A DNA stretch of 64,000 nt, taken from positions 2,854,501 through 2,918,500 of the forward strand of contig NC_084845.1 in assembly GCF_033115175.1 (NCBI RefSeq), given 5' to 3'. Source of the DNA: Lepus europaeus. Lineage: Eukaryota > Chordata > Mammalia > Lagomorpha > Leporidae. Both the position numbers and the translations under genes were made by a program. Shown here piece after piece: positions 59,434 through 64,000 of this stretch; the stretch's first letter is position 1, and each line of letters starts with the position of its first letter. Under the pieces are notes generated by a model. It was not told the origin of the DNA, ran no database searches, and saw only the letters and a program-made list of their open reading frames with translations.

Positions 59434-59858
59434 GGGGACAGCACACGGGGCCCCCAGCGGGGTGCGGCGGGGCCAGGGGCAGCACACGGGGCCCCCGGCG
59501 GGGCCCGGGACAGCACACGGGGCCCCCGGCGGGGTGCGGCGGGGCCAGGGACAGCACACGGGGCCCCCGGCGGGGCCCGGGACAGCACACGGGACCCCCG
59601 GCGGGGTGCGGCGGGGCCCGGGACAGCACACGGGGCCCCCGGCGGGGTGCGGCGGGGCCGGGACAGCACACGGGACCCCCGGCGGGGTGCGGCGGGGCCC
59701 GGGACAGCACACGGGGCCCCCGGCGGGGTGCGGCGGGGCCAGGGACAGCACACGGGGCCCCCGGCGGGGTGCGGCGGGGCCCGGGACAGCACACGGGACC
59801 CCCGGCGGGGTGCGGCGGGGCCCGGGACAGCACACGGGACCCCCGGCAGGGTGCGGTG
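59434..59858. repeat. CpG-rich minisatellite (41- and 31-bp units)
   Basis: Units start CAGCACACGGGGCCCCCGGC. The long form adds GGGGTGCGGCGGGGCC, the short form omits it. About 11 units, very similar and CpG-dense. Confidence 0.96.
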
Positions 59859-60239
59859 GGCCCGGGCGTTGGGGTGAGGGGAGCTGAGGGGCCAGCGAGC
59901 CACTTCCTGAGGCTGCAAAGCTCATGGCCCCTGTCAGCCTCCTAGTTCACACACGCTCCGTAAAACCAGAGCACAGAGCCCAGCGGTGAGCGAACCAGGC
60001 CTCTGTGCTCCCAAGGCACAAACACTGAGGGACCCGACTTCTGAGCAATGGGCAGCGAGGGGCAAACCCCTCCAGCTGTGCGCAGCGGGCCAGCTCCCGG
60101 GCAACAGCTTCTGTCTGGCCAGATCCCCCACCACCACCGCTCTACTGCCACCTGCTGGGGACAAACCCATAGAACCGGGGATTGTTGGGTCCCCAGCATC
60201 GCATCCACACCACAGGAGAGCCCCAGCAGCAGAGAACAA

Positions 60240-60560
60240 AGCTGCTGGGCCAGAGACCCCCGCCACATCCCCCTCCAGAGACACCCCACACCCCTCTCTA
60301 GACACCCCACACCCCCCTCCAGAGACCCCCGCCACATCCCCCTCCAGAGACCCCCCCACATTCCCCTCCAGAGACCCCCACATCCCCTCTCTAGACACCC
60401 CACACCACCCTCCAGACACCCCCACACCCCCTCCAGAGACACCCCTACACCCCCTCCAGAGACCCCCCACACCACCCCATCAGCATGACCAACAACCCCC
60501 ACACCCCCTCTCCAGCACGACAAATGACCCCCACACCCCCTCTCCAGCATGACCAGAGAC
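60240..60560. repeat. C-rich degenerate tandem repeat
   Basis: Imperfect CCCCTCCAGAGACCCCCACA units on a roughly 20-26 base rhythm, with at least 12 partial copies, then three CCCTCTCCAGCA-type units. Confidence 0.9.
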
Positions 60561-62144
60561 ACTCGCTCACCTGGGGCAGGACACAATTCTCTGCTCAAAC
60601 TTCAGACCCCTCCCAGGCCCACCGGTGCATTTCTGGGGAGAGCGGAGTTGATCAGGAGCCCCTGGTGCAATCCCACGGCTCAGCCTCTGCCACCCGGTGA
60701 CGCCATCCTCACGCCAGGTCCCCCACCTGCTCCTCGGGTGTAAATCCCACTTGCCCGCCGCCGTGAGACTGAGTCACGGTCTCCGCACCTCCTGCGACCT
60801 GGACGAGGTCTTCCTTCCACAACCGGGACCCAAGACGAGACGCGCACCGGCTGGAGGGGGAGCCCCAGGCCCCCAGACCACAGCCACACCTCCCGGTTCA
60901 ACCAAGCTCCAGGCCACACACTCAAAACCGCAGCTTGCGTGTGGGCAAGCAGATTCCGTGACAACACACGGCCCAGGGAGAGCACGTGTGCTCCGCGCAG
61001 GGAGGCAGGCATCCACACACCGAGGGGCCCGCTCCACACCCACCGTGCACTCAGGCCTCCAAGGGGCCTCCCAGCAGCCCCTGCTGAGAACTGGCGGCCA
61101 GGGTGCTGTCGCTGAGTCCTCCACAGACACGCCCTCCCAGCTGCAGGGCTGCTGGTTCTCGGGACGTCCTGCTCTGCCCAGGTAGGACAGGGGCAGGGTG
61201 GGGCAGCAGGGCAGGACGGGGCCCCACATCCCCACCCCTCCCCGGGCCCGGCAGGACACCCCGAGGGCCTGGCCCCGCCCCGCCCCCCTGCACGGGAGCG
61301 GGCAGGGGCAGGGACGGCAGCCCTCCCACTTCCTCCAGGAGAAAGGGGGCTGCCCTCCCAGGTGACCGCGGCCTCCAGGGGCTGCATCCTCAGCCAGCCG
61401 CCCCAGGTGGCGCTCCAGACCCATCAGCTGGCCCCACACAACCCCCTCGACACCCTGGTCTGCAGGAGGGGCGAGTTTCTGAGCTGGGCCTCAAACCGGC
61501 CCTCACACCAACAGGCTGGAACTCTGTCCCTAGACACACGTTCCCTCTGCACCCCATGTGGGCCACTGGGGTGTCCCAGGGCTATCCAGGGCGCCATATA
61601 CACCCGTGGTGCTGTGGGGCCAGCCCTGCCCACAGGTGCTGAGGGGACCCGGCCCTCAGACCATCCTAAGGGGTCACGTCGTCCTCCTCCACCAGCTGGC
61701 CTGGGTGCCTCCCGACCATGCCAAGAGCCCCCAGGACGGCACCACCTCCCCCTCTCCCAGTCAGCAATCAGCGCAGGACCTCACCTACGCGTGGCCAGAG
61801 CGCCTGTGGGCTGTACTGGGCACGGCAGGCCCCCAAGGCTGGAGACCGCCACACCACGCTGTGCGCCTCGCTGGGTGACCAAGGCTTCCCTCGGGATGGC
61901 ACTCCCCAGATGTGACCTCAGCCCATCCGTCTCAGCTGTCTGAACCCCATCGGCTCCCCTGGGCGGGGCCTGAGAGGGGTGGGTGGCTGCAACTCCGCAG
62001 GCCTCAGCCCTCTCCCCGCCCAGGAGCCTGGGAGGCTCAGGGACACCTGTTTCTGAGGACGAGCAGCTGCCGCCCGCCCAGGTGCACACAGGATGCCAAC
62101 CCCAGGCCCGGAGGGACACACAAGTCCTGATGGGAATTCGGGGA
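60561..62144. other. Unique sequence downstream of EPN1
   Basis: GC-rich 1.6 kb with no SINEs and no protein similarity recognised. It contains small open frames on both strands from base composition. Confidence 0.4.
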
Positions 62145-62519
62145 GCCACACCCGTGAGAATCGTCGTTTATTCCCCAAGTTGCCAAAATCATCACCAAGG
62201 GTTCACCGAGGGGTGCAGAGGGGACGGGGAGGCTCAAACACTGATTGGGGGGCTGGATTTGGGAGGGAGGGGAGTGGGGGGGCCCCAGCTATCCCTCCCC
62301 CTTCTAATGCCACGGGAAAGGGGTCCTCCTCTAGCCAGCTCCCCTGCCCCTCCCCTCGTGTCCAGTTTCTCGCCGGGGGAGGTGGGCTGGGGATGCAGGA
62401 AGAGAGTGTAGTGTGAGTGGGCCCCAGGAGGGGAAGGGCTCTGGGGTGGGGGTCCCCCGTGTCACATGCACTCACAACACTGATCTCCCAGGGAGCAGAT
62501 GGGGGGAGCCTGCCCTGGA
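62145..62519 (-). terminator. EPN1: EPN1 3' UTR and poly-A signal
   Basis: On the minus strand about 350 bases separate the stop codon from AATAAA (TTTATT on the plus strand, 62167-62172). Cleavage is expected near 62145-62155. The segment is pyrimidine- and C-rich, free of SINEs and compact. Confidence 0.75.
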
Positions 62520-62728
62520 TTATAGGAGGAACGGGTTAGTGTTGGGGGCCGGCGGGCCTGGGGGCATCATGGGCGGTAGGCCGGGGCCCCCACCGAGAGG
62601 AGAGATGTAGGTGGGTGGCGCCCCAGGGAGCGGGGGCACAGGGCTGAGGCGGAGCTGGTTCAGGGTGAGCGTCGCAGGGGGTGCTGGCTGGAAGGGGTTG
62701 GTGACGGAGGGGCCGGCGGCAGGGGCTC
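62520..62728 (-). CDS. EPN1: Epsin-1, terminal coding exon
   Basis: The acceptor CTGCAG is at 62729-62734 and the stop TAA is read at 62522-62520. The exon encodes the last 68 residues: GAPAAGPSVTNPFQPAPP, then a proline-rich segment, then the terminus ending in TNPFLL. These give the second and third NPF motifs, the docking sites for EH domains. Together with the preceding exon the window holds the last 155 residues of EPN1, open throughout and very close to other mammals. The gene is transcribed leftwards, convergent with RFPL4A, with about 20 kb of repeat-rich DNA between the two 3' ends. Confidence 0.97.
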
Positions 62729-62864
62729 CTGCAGGACAGAAAAGACAGAACACAGCACAGGGGTCAGCAGGCGCTGGCCTGCCCGGCCTGGCTCATCCCG
62801 GCCCCAGGAGGCGCCTGCTCCGGCGGGACCCACAGGGAGCACCCAGGGCACGAGCCACACTTAC
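62729..62864 (-). other. EPN1: EPN1 last intron
   Basis: A 136-base GT-AG intron, phase 1, between the last two coding exons. It contains nothing but ordinary GC-rich intron sequence. Confidence 0.9.
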
Positions 62865-63122
62865 CGCTTGGCAGGAAGGGGTTGGAGGCCTTGGCTCCTG
62901 GCGGTGTGGGGCCTGGCCGGCTCACCAGCGAGTCCAGGTCCACCAGGGCTGCATTAGGCCCCAGGAATGACTCTGGCGTCTTCCGTGTGGGGGGCGTGGG
63001 GGTGGGGGTGGCTGCAGGCGGGGGGCTCCCCACAGCCTCAGCCAGAGACCCCCCAACCCCAGTCAAATCGAACGCCCCAGGGCTGCGGGCGGGCACCTCT
63101 CCTGCCAGCAGCTCCAACTCGC
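62865..63122 (-). CDS. EPN1: Epsin-1, penultimate coding exon
   Basis: The minus strand has an acceptor TTCCAG at 63123-63128 and a GTAAGT donor at 62859-62864. The 258-base exon completes one codon, encodes 85 more (ELELLAGEVPARSPGAFDL through SNPFLPS) and leaves one base for a Gly split across the junction. It matches the epsin-1 C-terminal region, including the Thr/Pro-rich stretch, PESFLGPNAALVDLDSLVSR and the first NPF motif. Epsin-1 is an endocytic adaptor that binds PI(4,5)P2, clathrin, AP-2 and EH-domain proteins such as EPS15. Its ENTH domain, UIMs and DPW motifs lie in exons beyond the right edge. The residues DLTGVGG differ slightly from the human sequence as I remember it. No further coding exon is visible from 63123 to 64000. 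Confidence 0.96.
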
Positions 63123-63874
63123 CTGGAAGGAGCCAGAAGAGGGGCTCAGAGGGAGACTACAGCAGGGGAGCAGAGGGAGACAGGGTGCGGCTGAGGGGCC
63201 GCTGGGCCAAGAGCGCGGGGGGAGGCCCTGAGGGGCAGGGGCGGCCTTCAGGCAAGGCCCAGACTCAGCGGGGTGGCTCTGACGCCAGGGCCCTATCCAC
63301 ACCCTGCAGCAGCCTGTCTGGGGGAGCCCTGGGCCGTCGGCACGCAGCAGGGAAACTGGGGGCTGCTCGCAGCCCAGGAGCCCCTCCGTGCAGAGCAACA
63401 GGGGGCGTGGCAACGGCTGCAGACTGCACCCGAGAATCCCCAGATCCGCGCCGGGCAGGGCCTGGACGGGCGAGCACGGCAGGCCGGAAGTCGGCCCGGT
63501 CGCCCCTCGGGGAGCATGCCAGGCAGCACTGCCAGGCACTTGCCCTGCCCCGAGCTACCATGCACCACGTGGGCCTGGACACGGGTGCTCAACTCCAACA
63601 GGCGCGCTGACAACAGCCTCCTAAGACACTCTGAAAAGGCGTTCCCACCCACTCCCAACAGGTCACTGCCAAGAGAGGGGCAGCCTGCAGACCCGGGGGG
63701 CTACCCAGCCGCCCCGCACAGCAGGACGTAGCCAGCAGGACGCCCGTCATCAGAGGCCGGCCTTCAAGGGGGAAATCTCAAAAGGACAACAATTCTCTGT
63801 GCCACTTCTAGACGCTTTCTCTGCACACGCGATTACTCAAAACAAAGCCACTTCCCTTACAGGTGCAGTGGGGC
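63123..63874 (-). other. EPN1: EPN1 intron (partial)
   Basis: GC-rich sequence upstream of the penultimate exon, running towards the right edge. I looked for the preceding epsin exon (acidic/Phe-rich, followed by a Ser-rich end) on the minus strand and did not find it here. Confidence 0.7.
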
Positions 63875-64000
63875 AGCGGCTAAGGCGCCACTTCCAACCC
63901 CGCTTCCTGCCAGCGCACGGCCTGGGGCACAGCACGGATGACTCGAGCTGGCGCTGCGCCTGCTGGGACCGGGGTGCCGCTCCGGCCGTTTGGGAAGTGA
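63875..64000 (+). mobile_element. Partial diverged SINE type A at window edge
   Basis: CAGTGGGGCAGCGGCTAAGG through GGGAAGTGA, in the EPN1 intron, opposite to the gene. Cut by the window end. Confidence 0.6.

Noticed and set aside
59263-59925. Collagen-like Pro/Gly/Arg frames on both strands
   Set aside because: Translations of the 41/31-bp minisatellite; no real triple-helix pattern or splice sites.

Overview
The window is mammalian nuclear DNA, almost certainly from a leporid such as the European rabbit (Oryctolagus cuniculus). The main evidence is about 60 copies of two tRNA-like SINE families whose heads, bodies and tails match the lagomorph C repeat, close to one per kb. Old LINE-1 pieces fill much of the rest. 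There is no bacterial or viral gene organisation. Real coding sequence is only about 2% of the window. I call the SINE families 'type A' (classic C repeat, tail CTCTCT then TTTCAAATAAATAAATC) and 'type B' (AGGCTAATCCTCC head, CACTCTGCCTGTC plus poly-A tail). These are local labels.

Genes. (1) 10564-10843, minus: one intact pyrin-domain exon that best fits NLRP9, with good splice signals on both sides; no NACHT or leucine-rich-repeat exon is visible downstream to the window edge. (2) 28364-29330, plus: a frameshifted RFPL4A-like pseudogene. (3) 38375-41946, plus: an intact two-coding-exon RFPL4A-like gene encoding 281 residues, a RING-like plus PRY/SPRY oocyte protein. (4) 62145-63122, minus: the last two coding exons, stop codon and poly-A signal of EPN1 (epsin-1). 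This is the NLRP9/RFPL4A/EPN1 neighbourhood of human 19q13.4. As I recall the human map, the NLRP9-RFPL4A block is inverted here relative to EPN1.

Layout. 1-8.3 kb: old LINE-1 pieces (one nearly 5 kb across, broken by five SINEs) and a 12-bp minisatellite. 8.9-11.3 kb: the pyrin exon in unique sequence. 11.3-17.3 kb: LINE-1 and SINEs. 17.3-19.2 kb: GC-rich unique sequence with a possible promoter facing the pyrin exon. 19.9-20.5 kb: G-rich minisatellite. 21-28 kb: SINEs and a possible LTR. 28.3-29.3 kb: the pseudogene. 29.5-38.3 kb: SINEs, long CT arrays and two more minisatellites. 38.4-42.1 kb: the RFPL4A-like gene. 43-53.9 kb: SINEs and LINE-1. 53.9-55.6 kb: a 1.6-kb CA-containing minisatellite with higher-order structure. 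56-59 kb: SINEs and LINE-1. 59.4-60.6 kb: two GC-rich tandem arrays. 62.1-64 kb: EPN1 3' end.

NLRP9 and RFPL4A are germline/oocyte genes and EPN1 is a ubiquitous endocytic adaptor, so they share a locus rather than a pathway. I found no convincing new gene system. The most unusual observations are an exact 41-bp duplication of an AT-rich segment into GC-rich DNA 5.4 kb away, the higher-order CA minisatellite, a minisatellite whose copies differ mainly in C-run length, the apparent block inversion, and target-site duplications around nearly every complete type B SINE.
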